64,000 nucleotides of DNA, from positions 1 through 64,000 of the forward strand of contig WLWY01000005.1 in assembly GCA_012103325.1 (NCBI GenBank). The letters are read 5' to 3'. The translations under genes were made by a program, and so were the position numbers. The notes beneath the pieces were generated by a model. That model searched no databases. It was not told where the DNA came from and saw only the letters and a list, made by a program, of their open reading frames with translations. Origin of the DNA: Alphaproteobacteria bacterium (GTDB taxonomy: Bacteria > Pseudomonadota > Alphaproteobacteria > UBA8366 > GCA-2717185). Below, one piece after another: positions 17,042-24,947 of this stretch; the stretch's first letter is position 1, and every line of letters begins with the position of its first letter.

Positions 17042-17313
17042 TAGGAGCTTGCTGGAGTAATGCTTGCGGCCTGCATCGACCAGAGAAACGTGCATGTTAG
17101 GAGAGGGTGCGCCGGCGATGCTGGAAGCATCGTCAAGCGCCCTCGACGTAGCATGCACGTTTCTCTGGTCGACCCGAAGGGCCGCGTTTTCAAGGGTTTG
17201 GGATGTCGTCCGGCGCCGCTCACGATGCCCCCGGCATCGTCACGCGACGCCATCCTAACCCAAACCCTTGAAAACGCGGTGCAGACCATAAGCATTACTC
17301 CGGCAAGCTCCTA
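17042..17313. repeat. Three-way-junction palindromic element (272 bp)
   Basis: An outer stem joins 17042-17075 to 17280-17313 (30 of 34 positions complementary). It encloses two long hairpins. Arm 1 has a perfect 21-bp stem (17076-17096 with 17152-17172) and an apical stem CGATGCT/AGCATCG (17116-17132). Arm 2 has a perfect 21-bp stem (17182-17202 with 17259-17279) and an apical stem ACGATGCC/GGCATCGT (17222-17240). The inner cores are related to each other in inverted orientation, both containing GTTAGGA, while the 21-bp stems differ. It fills much of the 448-base gap between divergent genes; I see no coding potential. Confidence 0.9.
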
Positions 17314-17447
17314 TGGTAACACTTCTAATTATTGGATAAGACGGCGGCGCGCAATCGCGGCGCATCGATTTCATCCGTTGCACCGCCATTCACCCTCACA
17401 TACGGTTAATACTTCGTTGCCGTTTTGGAAATGCGCAGGAGGACATT

Positions 17448-18362
17448 ATGCCGGACGATCAGACCGCCACACCGAAGGAAGAGCTACCCTGGCAATGGGC
17501 CGAGGAGAAATGGCGCGGCATCGTCGACAAGGTCCGCGCCGGCCGGTCGCTGAGGCCGGCGCAGTGGAAGAATGGCGCCAAGGCTTGTGTCGCCCTGTCG
17601 TTCGATTCCGATCATGAGTCGAGCACCCTGCGGCACGGTCAAAACTCGCCCGGCAAGCTGTCGCAGGGCGAGTACGGCTCGCGCGTCGGCGTGCCGCGCA
17701 TCCTGCGCCTGCTCGACCAGCACGGCATAAAGGCGAGCTTCTTCGTGCCTGCCGTGGTGGCGATGCTGCATCCTGATGAGCAACGCGCGGTAGTCGAGCA
17801 GGGCCATGAGGTCGGCATCCATGGCTGGATCCACGAATTCAACAGCACCCTGCCGCCGGCCGACGAGCGCGACCTGCAGATGCGCGCCGCCGACGTGCTG
17901 GAAAAGATCACCGGCGTACGGCCGGTTGGCATCCGGACGCCAAGCTGGGATTTCAGTCCGCAGACTCTGGCGATCAGCCGCGAGATGGGCCTGATCTACG
18001 ATTCTTCACTGATGGCCGACGACGAGCCCTACGAGATCGTCGAGGATGGCGAGCCGACCGGCATGGTCGAGCTGCCGGTCGAATGGATCCGTGACGACGC
18101 GGTCTATTTCAACATGGATCGCATGTCGGCGTTGCGCCCCTATACGCCGCCTTCCGCGGTGCTGGAAATCTTCAAGTCGGAGTTCGACGAGGCTTACCGT
18201 GAAAGCGGGTTGTTCTTGCTGACCATGCACCCGCACTTCATCGGCCACCGATCGCGTATGGCGATGCTCGATCAGTTGATCCAGCATATCCGTTCGCATG
18301 ACGATGTGTGGTTCGCGACGCACGCCGAAGTTGCGGAATACTGTCTGGAGAATGCTGGGTGA
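17448..18362 (+). CDS. Polysaccharide deacetylase (NodB-type) family protein
   Basis: A 304-residue NodB-fold hydrolase. The metal site is clear: SFDSD with D53 and D55, and HGWIH with H125 and H129. R163 in GIRTPSWD and the C-terminal HPHFIGH complete the family motifs. Relatives include chitooligosaccharide deacetylases and the allantoinase PuuE; lack of a signal peptide and the metabolic neighbours favour a cytoplasmic amidohydrolase acting on a small C-N substrate. AGGAGG lies 7 bases before the ATG. It overlaps the methylaspartate ammonia-lyase gene by four bases, so the two are coupled. Confidence 0.88.
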   Translation: MPDDQTATPKEELPWQWAEEKWRGIVDKVRAGRSLRPAQWKNGAKACVALSFDSDHESSTLRHGQNSPGKLSQGEYGSRVGVPRILRLLDQHGIKASFFVPAVVAMLHPDEQRAVVEQGHEVGIHGWIHEFNSTLPPADERDLQMRAADVLEKITGVRPVGIRTPSWDFSPQTLAISREMGLIYDSSLMADDEPYEIVEDGEPTGMVELPVEWIRDDAVYFNMDRMSALRPYTPPSAVLEIFKSEFDEAYRESGLFLLTMHPHFIGHRSRMAMLDQLIQHIRSHDDVWFATHAEVAEYCLENAG

Positions 18363-19588
18363 AGATTGCGGACCTGCTGTGCGCGCCGGGACGCAGCGGT
18401 TACTTCAATAAGGATCTCGCGGCCGTGCGCGGCGGTGCGCGGCAGGAGGGCTTCGGCTATATCGATCCGCCGGTGACGCCGGGCTTCAGCCAGGTGATCC
18501 AGCCCGGCGAGGCGCTGTCGATTATGCTCGTGTTGGAAGACGGGCAGGTCGCCTATGGCGACTGCATCGATGTGATTTTCACCGGTGCGGCGGGCCGCGA
18601 CCCGCTGTTCAAGGCGGAGGAGCATCGCGGCGTTGTCGAAGGTGTTGTGCGCGATCTGCTGGTCGGCCGCGACTGCGGCATGTTTCGCCCGCTGGCCGAC
18701 GAGATCGAGTTGTTCAAGCCCTCACTGCACACCGCATTGCGCTACGGCATATCTCAGGCTCTGCTGCATGCCACAGCCTTAGCTGGCCGCCGCACGGCGG
18801 CGGAGATCGTTGCGGCGGAATACGACTCGCAGATCGCTACGGCACCAATCCCGATCCTCGGCATGTGCCCGACACCACAGACCTTCATGGTCGAGAAAAT
18901 GATCATGAAACGGGTCGACATCATGCCGCACGGCTCCTTCGCCAATGTCGAAACGGACCTCGGCCCGGACGGCCACAAGTTGATCGACTACGCGGCCTGG
19001 GTTTCGCAACTGGTGCAGCGCACCGGCGCGCCGGACTATAAACCGGCGATCCATCTTGACGTCTACGGCACCATCGGCGAGCTGTTCGGTTTCGACATGG
19101 CGCGCATGGCGGATTATGTCGGCAAGGTCGCTGTGGCGGCGGCACCCTATGACCTCTACCTTGAAACCCCGATGATCGCCGACAGCCGCAAAGGCCAGAT
19201 CGAGGCCTTCCGCGATTTGCGTGCCGCACTTGGCGAGCAGGGCAGTGCGGTGAAGCTGGTTGCCGACGAATGGTGCAATACGCTCGACGACATCCGCGCC
19301 TTCGCCGATGCCCGGGCGGCCGACTACCTACAGGTCAAGGCGCCCGATCTCGGTGGCATCGGCAATTCCATCGAGGCGCTGCTTTATTGCCGCCGCGCCG
19401 GCGCCGGCGTCTATATGGGCGGCTCCGCCAACGAGACCGATCAGTCCGCACGGCTCTCTGCCCATGTCGCCTTGGCCTGCCAGGCTGACTTTCTAATGAA
19501 CAAGCCGGGGCAGGGAGTCGATGAAGGCCTCGTCGTGCTCACCAACGAAATGGCCCGGACCCTGGCGCTGATCGCCGCGCGCGGGTAA
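18359..19588 (+). CDS. mal: Methylaspartate ammonia-lyase
   Basis: Catalyses reversible deamination of threo-3-methylaspartate to mesaconate. The 409-residue product is an enolase-superfamily barrel. Counting from the GTG at 18359, the catalytic set appears as H191, D234 (HLDVYGTIG), E269 (LETP), D303 (VADEW) and K327 (LQVKAPDLGG), a constant shift from the known enzyme's D238, E273, D307 and K331. The GTG start gives VKIADLLCAPG, the normal family N-terminus, and overlaps the deacetylase stop as GTGA. No glutamate mutase gene is nearby, so it may serve an amino-acid or mesaconate route other than glutamate fermentation. Confidence 0.93.
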   Translation: MKIADLLCAPGRSGYFNKDLAAVRGGARQEGFGYIDPPVTPGFSQVIQPGEALSIMLVLEDGQVAYGDCIDVIFTGAAGRDPLFKAEEHRGVVEGVVRDLLVGRDCGMFRPLADEIELFKPSLHTALRYGISQALLHATALAGRRTAAEIVAAEYDSQIATAPIPILGMCPTPQTFMVEKMIMKRVDIMPHGSFANVETDLGPDGHKLIDYAAWVSQLVQRTGAPDYKPAIHLDVYGTIGELFGFDMARMADYVGKVAVAAAPYDLYLETPMIADSRKGQIEAFRDLRAALGEQGSAVKLVADEWCNTLDDIRAFADARAADYLQVKAPDLGGIGNSIEALLYCRRAGAGVYMGGSANETDQSARLSAHVALACQADFLMNKPGQGVDEGLVVLTNEMARTLALIAARG

Positions 19589-19623
19589 CGCCGACCCGTC
19601 CACGCTCTCCCGAAAGGAAACCG

Positions 19624-20634
19624 ATGCCCACTGAGCCTATCTCACCGGACCGACTTACCGCGTTGATCCGCGACAGCCTCGCCGCCGGCGGCTTCTCGCC
19701 GGACAATGCCGATATCGTCGCGCGGCACCTGGTCGACGCCGAGATGAAGGGGGTGTCGTCGCACGGCGTCAACCGCCTCGGCCTCTATCTTGGCGAGGCC
19801 GCCAAGGACATCATCGATCCGAAGGCGGAACCGGTGGTGAAGGCGGTGCGCGATGGGCTGCTGCATGTCGACGGCGCGCGCGGCATTGGCATCGTCGCCA
19901 TGGCCCGCGCGACCGAGGCGCTGATTGCGGCAGCGGGCGAGCGGGGGATCGCGGCGGCGGGGGTCGTCAATTGCGGCCACTCCGGGCGGATGGGCGCCTA
20001 TGCCGAACAGGCCGCGGCGGCCGGCTTCCTCGCGATCAGTTTCGGTGGCGGGGGAAGGCGGCAATGGGGCAATGTAGCGCCGTTCGGCGGCGTGCAACCG
20101 GTGATGAGCACGAACCCCTATACGCTGGGCCTGCCCGGCCTGCCGGACGACCCGGTGGTTTGTGATTTCGCGACCTCCGCGGTGGCGGCGGGCAAGGTCG
20201 CGGTGGCCCGCGCCAACGGCGAAACTCTGCCGCCTGGCGCCGTCATCGACCGTCATGGCAACCCGAGCCAGGATCCGGAGGCTTATTACGACGGCGGCGC
20301 GCTGCTGCCGGCGGCCGGCCCAAAGGGCAGCGGCCTCGGCATCATCGCGGAACTGGCCGGCGACGCCATGTTGGGTGACTGCGTGGAATACAATTGGATG
20401 ATGATTCTGATCCGCGCTGACGCTTTCCAGCCGATGGCGGAATATGAAAAACGCGCCGAGTCTTTCGTGAACGAAGTGCGCAATTCGAAGACGGCAGCAG
20501 GCTTTGACAAAGTGATGATGCCCGGCGAACGTGAAGCCACCCTGGCGCGGCAGGCGGCAGATGGCATCGTCATCGGCGATGGCGTCTGGGCCGGTATCGT
20601 CGAGGCGGCGGAGAGCGTCGGCGTTAAGGTGTGA
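19624..20634 (+). CDS. Ldh2-family malate/L-lactate dehydrogenase-like oxidoreductase
   Basis: A 336-residue NAD(P)-dependent oxidoreductase of the Ldh2/malate dehydrogenase type, not related to classical Rossmann lactate dehydrogenases. Family blocks are SSHGVNRLGLY near residue 46, the GHSGRMGAYAEQAA segment near 119 and FATSAVAAGKVAVAR near 181. Relatives reduce 2-oxo acids or imines such as ureidoglycolate, sulfolactate or delta1-piperideine-2-carboxylate. It follows methylaspartate ammonia-lyase by 35 bases with GAAAGGAAA upstream and is probably in the same operon. Exact substrate unknown. Confidence 0.87.
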   Translation: MPTEPISPDRLTALIRDSLAAGGFSPDNADIVARHLVDAEMKGVSSHGVNRLGLYLGEAAKDIIDPKAEPVVKAVRDGLLHVDGARGIGIVAMARATEALIAAAGERGIAAAGVVNCGHSGRMGAYAEQAAAAGFLAISFGGGGRRQWGNVAPFGGVQPVMSTNPYTLGLPGLPDDPVVCDFATSAVAAGKVAVARANGETLPPGAVIDRHGNPSQDPEAYYDGGALLPAAGPKGSGLGIIAELAGDAMLGDCVEYNWMMILIRADAFQPMAEYEKRAESFVNEVRNSKTAAGFDKVMMPGEREATLARQAADGIVIGDGVWAGIVEAAESVGVKV

Positions 20635-20653
20635 GGATCTTGCTCTTCCTCTG

Positions 20654-21409
20654 TCAGTTCTTGGTCAAAAACGCATCGATCACCGCCTGTGGCTCACCCT
20701 TGGCGTAGGCTTCCTGCTGGCCGAGCACGCCGGCGCGGAAGGCGTCGTCGAAACCGGCCAGCGCGATGTCGCGGAAGCGGCCCTTGGTGCGCTTCCAGGC
20801 GACCGACGGCTTGGCCGCGAACTGTTCGGCGATCTCGCACGCCGTGGCGACGACCGCGTCGGCCGCAACCAGATGGTTCACCAGGCCCAACGTCTGAGCC
20901 TCCTCCGCCGCGAGGAGGCGGCCTGTCATTGAGAGTTCCTGATTCTTCGACCAGCCGAGATGCAGGCTCATCCAGTAGGACCCCATGATGCTCGGAATGC
21001 CGGCATTGATCTCCGGCTGGCCCATGCGGGTGCCGGGATGGGCGACGCGCTGATCGGACACCAACGCCATCTGGAAGCCGCCCCCGGCAGCAACCCCGTT
21101 CAGCGCCGCGATCACCGGCTTCTTCGTTAGCAGGATCTGTTTGTATATATTGCAGACGGTGCCGAACCATTCCTCGATCTCCGCTACCTGCACGGCCCGC
21201 GCCTCTTTAAGATCGACCCCGGCACAGAACGCCCGCTCACCGGCCCCGGTCAGCACGATCCCGTCGACCGCATCGTCGCCGTCCAGGGCAATTAGGTCGC
21301 GCGCGATTGCCCGCGCCAGCTCCACGCTAAGCGCGTTCAGCGCGCCCGGCCGGTTAAAGCGTAACACCGCGATGCGACCATGGGATTCGATTTCGGTAAC
21401 GTTGGGCAT
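20654..21409 (-). CDS. Enoyl-CoA hydratase/isomerase family protein
   Basis: A 251-residue crotonase-fold protein. The CoA-binding FNRPGALNAL, the oxyanion segments ERAFCAGVDLKE and NGVAAGGGFQMALVSD, and GQPEINAGI are all present. The glutamate in GQPEIN is one of the catalytic positions in hydratases. It ends a probable three-gene operon on the minus strand: thioesterase, CoA ligase, then this gene, with gaps of 15 and 40 bases. It may hydrate or isomerise the CoA thioester made by the ligase. Confidence 0.88.
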   Translation of the reverse strand: MPNVTEIESHGRIAVLRFNRPGALNALSVELARAIARDLIALDGDDAVDGIVLTGAGERAFCAGVDLKEARAVQVAEIEEWFGTVCNIYKQILLTKKPVIAALNGVAAGGGFQMALVSDQRVAHPGTRMGQPEINAGIPSIMGSYWMSLHLGWSKNQELSMTGRLLAAEEAQTLGLVNHLVAADAVVATACEIAEQFAAKPSVAWKRTKGRFRDIALAGFDDAFRAGVLGQQEAYAKGEPQAVIDAFLTKN

Positions 21410-21449
21410 AGGATACTTTCTACTGGTAATGGTGCTGGGTACTGCACGC

Positions 21450-22751
21450 CTACTTCCGCAAATCCCGCACCCGCACTGCCTTGCCTTCCGACCGCGGCAC
21501 CGCGCCGATATCCATGACCGCGACCTCGCAGGTCACGCCGACGATGGATTTGATGTGGTGTTGCACCTCCGCCGCCTTGGCGGTGCGCGCATCGTCGTCC
21601 ATCGCCGCATCGGCTTCGACTTCGACGCGCAGCGCGGTCATGGGACCGTCCTGGGTGACGACGAACTGGTAGTGCGGGGCGATGCCGGGCAGACCGACGA
21701 GGACGGCTTCGACCTGGCTTGGATAGACGTTGACGCCGCGGATGATCAGCATGTCGTCGTCGCGGCCGGTGATACGCAGGATGCGGCGGTGGGTGCGACC
21801 GCACGAACACGGTTCGTCGCTGAGCCGCGTAATGTCCCGCGTGCGGTAGCGCACCATCGGCAGGGCTTCTTTGGTCAGTGTGGTGATGACCAGCTCGCCC
21901 GGTTCGCCGTCCGGCACCGGTTCCAGCGTTTCGGGGTCGATGGTTTCGAAGATGAAATGGTCTTCCCAGGCGTGCAGCCCGGCCTGTTCGACATGGCATT
22001 CCATCGCGACGCCGGGGCCGAGGATTTCCGAAAGGCCGTAGATGTCGACCGCCTTGAGGCCGAGCTTGTCTTCGAGTTCGCCGCGCAGCGCGTCGCTCCA
22101 CGGCTCTGCGCCGAACACGCCGATAGAAACGGGCAACGTGCGCAAATCGACACCCTGGCGCGCCGCGACCTCGGCGATGTTGAGTGCGTAGGACGGGGTT
22201 GCGCAGATGACCCGCGCGGCGAAGTCCTCCAATAGAATGACCTGCCGCTCGGTGCCGCCGCCGGAGACAGGGACGACCGTGCAGCCGAGCCGTTCCGCCC
22301 CGTAATGCGCGCCGAGACCGCCGGTGAACAGCCCGTAGCCATAGGCGTTGTGCACGATGTCGCCGGGCAGCGCGCCGGCGCAGGCGAGCGAGCGCGCCAT
22401 CAGATTGGTCCACAGCTCGACATCCGCCGGGGTATAGCCGACGACCGTGGGCTTGCCCGTGGTGCCGGAGGAAGCGTGCAGCCGCATCAGCGTCTCGCGC
22501 GGTTCGGCGAACATGCCGAACGGGTAGTTGTCACGCAGATCGGTCTTCACCGTGAAGGGAAAGCGCTGCAGATCGTCGAGTGTCTTGAAATCGTCCGGCT
22601 TCACACCCGCCGCGTCGAAGGCCCGCTTGTAGTGCGGCACTTTTTCGTAGGCGCGGCCGAGCGTATTCATGACCCGCTTGCACTGCAGGGCGGCGATATC
22701 GTCGCACGGCATCGTCTCGGCGGTGCGGTCGAACATGAAGATGTCGGTCAT
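21450..22751 (-). CDS. Phenylacetate-CoA ligase (PaaK-type) family protein
   Basis: A 433-residue acid:CoA ligase of the adenylate-forming superfamily, PaaK branch. The P-loop is HASSGTTGKPTVVGYT (near residues 92-107), the A5-like block is DIYGLSEILGPGVAMEC, then RTRDITRL and GRDDDMLIIRGVNVYPSQVE, where the hinge lies. These enzymes form aryl- or arylacetyl-CoA from ATP. No phenylacetyl-CoA oxygenase genes are adjacent, so the acid could be another aromatic or heteroaryl acid. It is between a hotdog thioesterase and an enoyl-CoA hydratase on one strand. Confidence 0.9.
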   Translation of the reverse strand: MTDIFMFDRTAETMPCDDIAALQCKRVMNTLGRAYEKVPHYKRAFDAAGVKPDDFKTLDDLQRFPFTVKTDLRDNYPFGMFAEPRETLMRLHASSGTTGKPTVVGYTPADVELWTNLMARSLACAGALPGDIVHNAYGYGLFTGGLGAHYGAERLGCTVVPVSGGGTERQVILLEDFAARVICATPSYALNIAEVAARQGVDLRTLPVSIGVFGAEPWSDALRGELEDKLGLKAVDIYGLSEILGPGVAMECHVEQAGLHAWEDHFIFETIDPETLEPVPDGEPGELVITTLTKEALPMVRYRTRDITRLSDEPCSCGRTHRRILRITGRDDDMLIIRGVNVYPSQVEAVLVGLPGIAPHYQFVVTQDGPMTALRVEVEADAAMDDDARTAKAAEVQHHIKSIVGVTCEVAVMDIGAVPRSEGKAVRVRDLRK

Positions 22752-22766
22752 GGCGAAACTTTCCGC

Positions 22767-23171
22767 TTAAACTCCGGCCTTCTCGGCCTTCGCGCGCAGC
22801 CGCTCCGCCGATTTCGACGCATCGGTGATGAAGCGGTCATGCGTACCCCGGCCGACCTCTTCCAGATCGTCCTTGACCGAGACGTCGAACACCACGCGGC
22901 GGCGGTCGAGGGTGCTCACCGTCACGGTGACCTCTGCCGACATACCCATCAGGGTCGCGCCGACATGGGCGATGTTGACCTGGGTGCCGACCGAGTCCTC
23001 GCCGGGGCCGGCGAATTCCAGGATGAAGCTTTTGCAGGTGTGCTCGATGTCGCGGATCATCTCCGGTGTGGCGTAGACTCTGAATTCATCGCCGGCGACG
23101 GAAATCGTGCGCGGTTCGTCGATGGTGACACGTCGTGTCGTCGACACGCCTTCCTTGAAACTGTCCTGCAT
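22767..23171 (-). CDS. Thioesterase family protein (FlK-like hotdog)
   Basis: A 134-residue single hotdog-fold thioesterase resembling fluoroacetyl-CoA thioesterase FlK. ATPEMIRDIEHTCKSF is the central-helix region with the acidic catalytic position, and NIAHVGATLMGM carries the conserved histidine near the dimer interface. It is the first gene of the minus-strand operon with the CoA ligase and hydratase. A likely role is releasing stalled CoA thioesters or an inhibitory acyl-CoA. The promoter should lie in the 110-base gap shared with the divergent AtzG-like gene. Confidence 0.8.
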   Translation of the reverse strand: MQDSFKEGVSTTRRVTIDEPRTISVAGDEFRVYATPEMIRDIEHTCKSFILEFAGPGEDSVGTQVNIAHVGATLMGMSAEVTVTVSTLDRRRVVFDVSVKDDLEEVGRGTHDRFITDASKSAERLRAKAEKAGV

Positions 23172-23284
23172 GTCTGCATCCTCCCAGTTTGGCGAGCGAA
23201 CGCGAGTCTAGCCTAATACGAATTTCTTGTCTCGCGATGCCGGTTTGTGCGGTCTACTATTTTGCAAAGAATGAGGAGGGAATG

Positions 23285-23485
23285 ATGGACAGTCAAACGA
23301 TGCGCGATCTCGTCATGTACTGGCAGGGCGTGACACTGGACGATGAAGCGGCGTCGCGGCTTGCCGCTCTCTCGACGTCCGTGGGCAAGACTTTGAATGC
23401 GGTGGCCGGCGGATCGATGTTCGATACCGAACCGGCGCATTACGACCGCGCGCTCATCGCGATGGCGGAGCGCAGCGATGACTGA
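23285..23485 (+). CDS. AtzG-like small amidase partner (DUF4089)
   Basis: A 66-residue protein whose stop overlaps the start of the following amidase gene by eight bases. It shows the pattern of AtzG-like proteins: an N-terminal helix (TMRDLVMYWQGVTLDDEA), a second helix, then FDTEPAHYDRAL, the characteristic D-x-EPA segment near the C-terminus. AtzG and its relatives form GatCA-like complexes that stabilise an amidase of the AtzE type. AGGAGG (23274-23279) sits five bases before the ATG at 23285, better than the ATG at 23282. Too short for many gene callers at this start. Confidence 0.7.
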   Translation: MDSQTMRDLVMYWQGVTLDDEAASRLAALSTSVGKTLNAVAGGSMFDTEPAHYDRALIAMAERSDD

Positions 23486-24887
23486 TCCGACACAGATGAG
23501 CCTTGTCGATGCGGCGAATATGGTGGCATCGAAAGAGATTTCCGCACGTGAATTGACAGAAGCCTGCATCGCCAAGGCGGAACGGATGCAGCCTACGCTG
23601 AACTGTTTCATCTCACTGGATGCCAAGGGCGCGCTGGCCGAGGCCGATGCGGCGGACGCGGCGCTGGCGCGCGGCGATGCCGCTGGGCCACTGCAGGGTG
23701 TGCCGCTGGCGCACAAGGATATGTACTACCGCGCTGGTAAGGTTTCGACCTGCGGGTCCAAGATCCGAAAGGACTTCAAACCGGACCACACGGCGACTGT
23801 GCTCGAGCGGTTGGCCGCGGCGGGTGCGCTGCATATGGGTGGGCTGAACATGTCGGAGTTCGCGGTCGGTCCGTTCGGGCACAACGAGCATTGGGGGCAT
23901 TGCCGCAATCCCTGGAATCCGGAACATGTGACCGGCGGCTCGTCGAGCGGCTCCGGCTCGTCGGTTGGCGGAAGGGTCGTATTCGGCGCGCTGGGGTCGG
24001 ATACCGGCGGGTCGGTGCGCTTGCCGGCGGCCTGTTGTGGACTGGTCGGCATGAAAGGCACGCAGACGAGGGTTAGTCGCTACGGCGTCATGGGCTTGTC
24101 CTTTTCGCTCGACAATGTCGGACCGTTGACCCGGACCGTGCGCGACAATGCGCGCATGATGGGCATCATTGCCGGCGCCGACCCGAAGGATCTGACTGCC
24201 AGTGCGATGCCCGTGGACGATTACGAGACGGCAACGATCGATGCCGAGATCAAGGGACTGCGGATCGCGGTGCCGTCCAACTATTACTACGACGGCGCGA
24301 CGGACGATGTCCGGGCACTCATGAATGCGAGTCTGAAGACCTTCGAGTCGCTCGGTGCGGAGATCGTTACGGTCGAAGTGCCGGATCACGAGAAGCTGGC
24401 CGATCTGGCGATCGCGTTGCGCGGTCCCGAAGGGGCGGTGCTGCATCAGGCCTGGATGCGCGACCGGCCAGACGATTATGGCGCACAGGTCAAGGCGCGG
24501 CTCGAACCGGGGCTGGCGATCTCCGGCACCGAATATGTTATGTCGCAGCAGATCCGGCCACGCATTACGCAGCGTTTCGTCGATACGGTGTTCGCCGATG
24601 CGGACGTGTTCCATGCGCCGACAATCAACATACCGGTGCCGTCTATCGCCGAATCGGATGTGAAGGCGTCGCCAAACTTCCCCGCCGCCATTGCGGGCAT
24701 GACCCATTGTACGCGGCCGATCAACTATCTTGGTTTGCCGTCGCTGGCCGTACCGGCGGGGTTCACCGACAACGGCTTGCCGGCGTCTTTTCAACTTGTT
24801 GGCCGGCCCTTCGCCGAAGCGACGCTGTATCGTGTTGCGGCAGCGTATGAGTCGGAGGCGCGGTTCTGCGATCATGCGCCAAGTTGA
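23478..24887 (+). CDS. Amidase (amidase-signature family), AtzE/GatA-like
   Basis: A 469-residue amidase-signature hydrolase. The Ser-cisSer-Lys triad is readable as K80 (LAHKDMYYR), S155 (GGSSSGSGSS) and S179 (DTGGSVR), with LPAACCGLVGMKGT following. I chose ATG 23478 because it overlaps the AtzG-like gene and gives a normal N-terminus (TQMSLVDAANMV). The pairing with a small AtzG-like protein suggests hydrolysis of a biuret-type or other carbamoyl amide, though aryl and acyl amides are possible. A TauD-like gene follows 60 bases later. Confidence 0.92.
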   Translation: MTDPTQMSLVDAANMVASKEISARELTEACIAKAERMQPTLNCFISLDAKGALAEADAADAALARGDAAGPLQGVPLAHKDMYYRAGKVSTCGSKIRKDFKPDHTATVLERLAAAGALHMGGLNMSEFAVGPFGHNEHWGHCRNPWNPEHVTGGSSSGSGSSVGGRVVFGALGSDTGGSVRLPAACCGLVGMKGTQTRVSRYGVMGLSFSLDNVGPLTRTVRDNARMMGIIAGADPKDLTASAMPVDDYETATIDAEIKGLRIAVPSNYYYDGATDDVRALMNASLKTFESLGAEIVTVEVPDHEKLADLAIALRGPEGAVLHQAWMRDRPDDYGAQVKARLEPGLAISGTEYVMSQQIRPRITQRFVDTVFADADVFHAPTINIPVPSIAESDVKASPNFPAAIAGMTHCTRPINYLGLPSLAVPAGFTDNGLPASFQLVGRPFAEATLYRVAAAYESEARFCDHAPS

Positions 24888-24947
24888 CTTGCATGCAGAG
24901 AATGCGTGAAATACGCGCAGGCCGTATCCGGAAAGAAGGAGCGTTCG

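Noticed and set aside
17042-17313. Integron attC site
   Set aside because: GTTAGGA and a CCTAAC segment recall attC core sites, but the element is far longer, has three branches, and no integrase or cassette array is seen.
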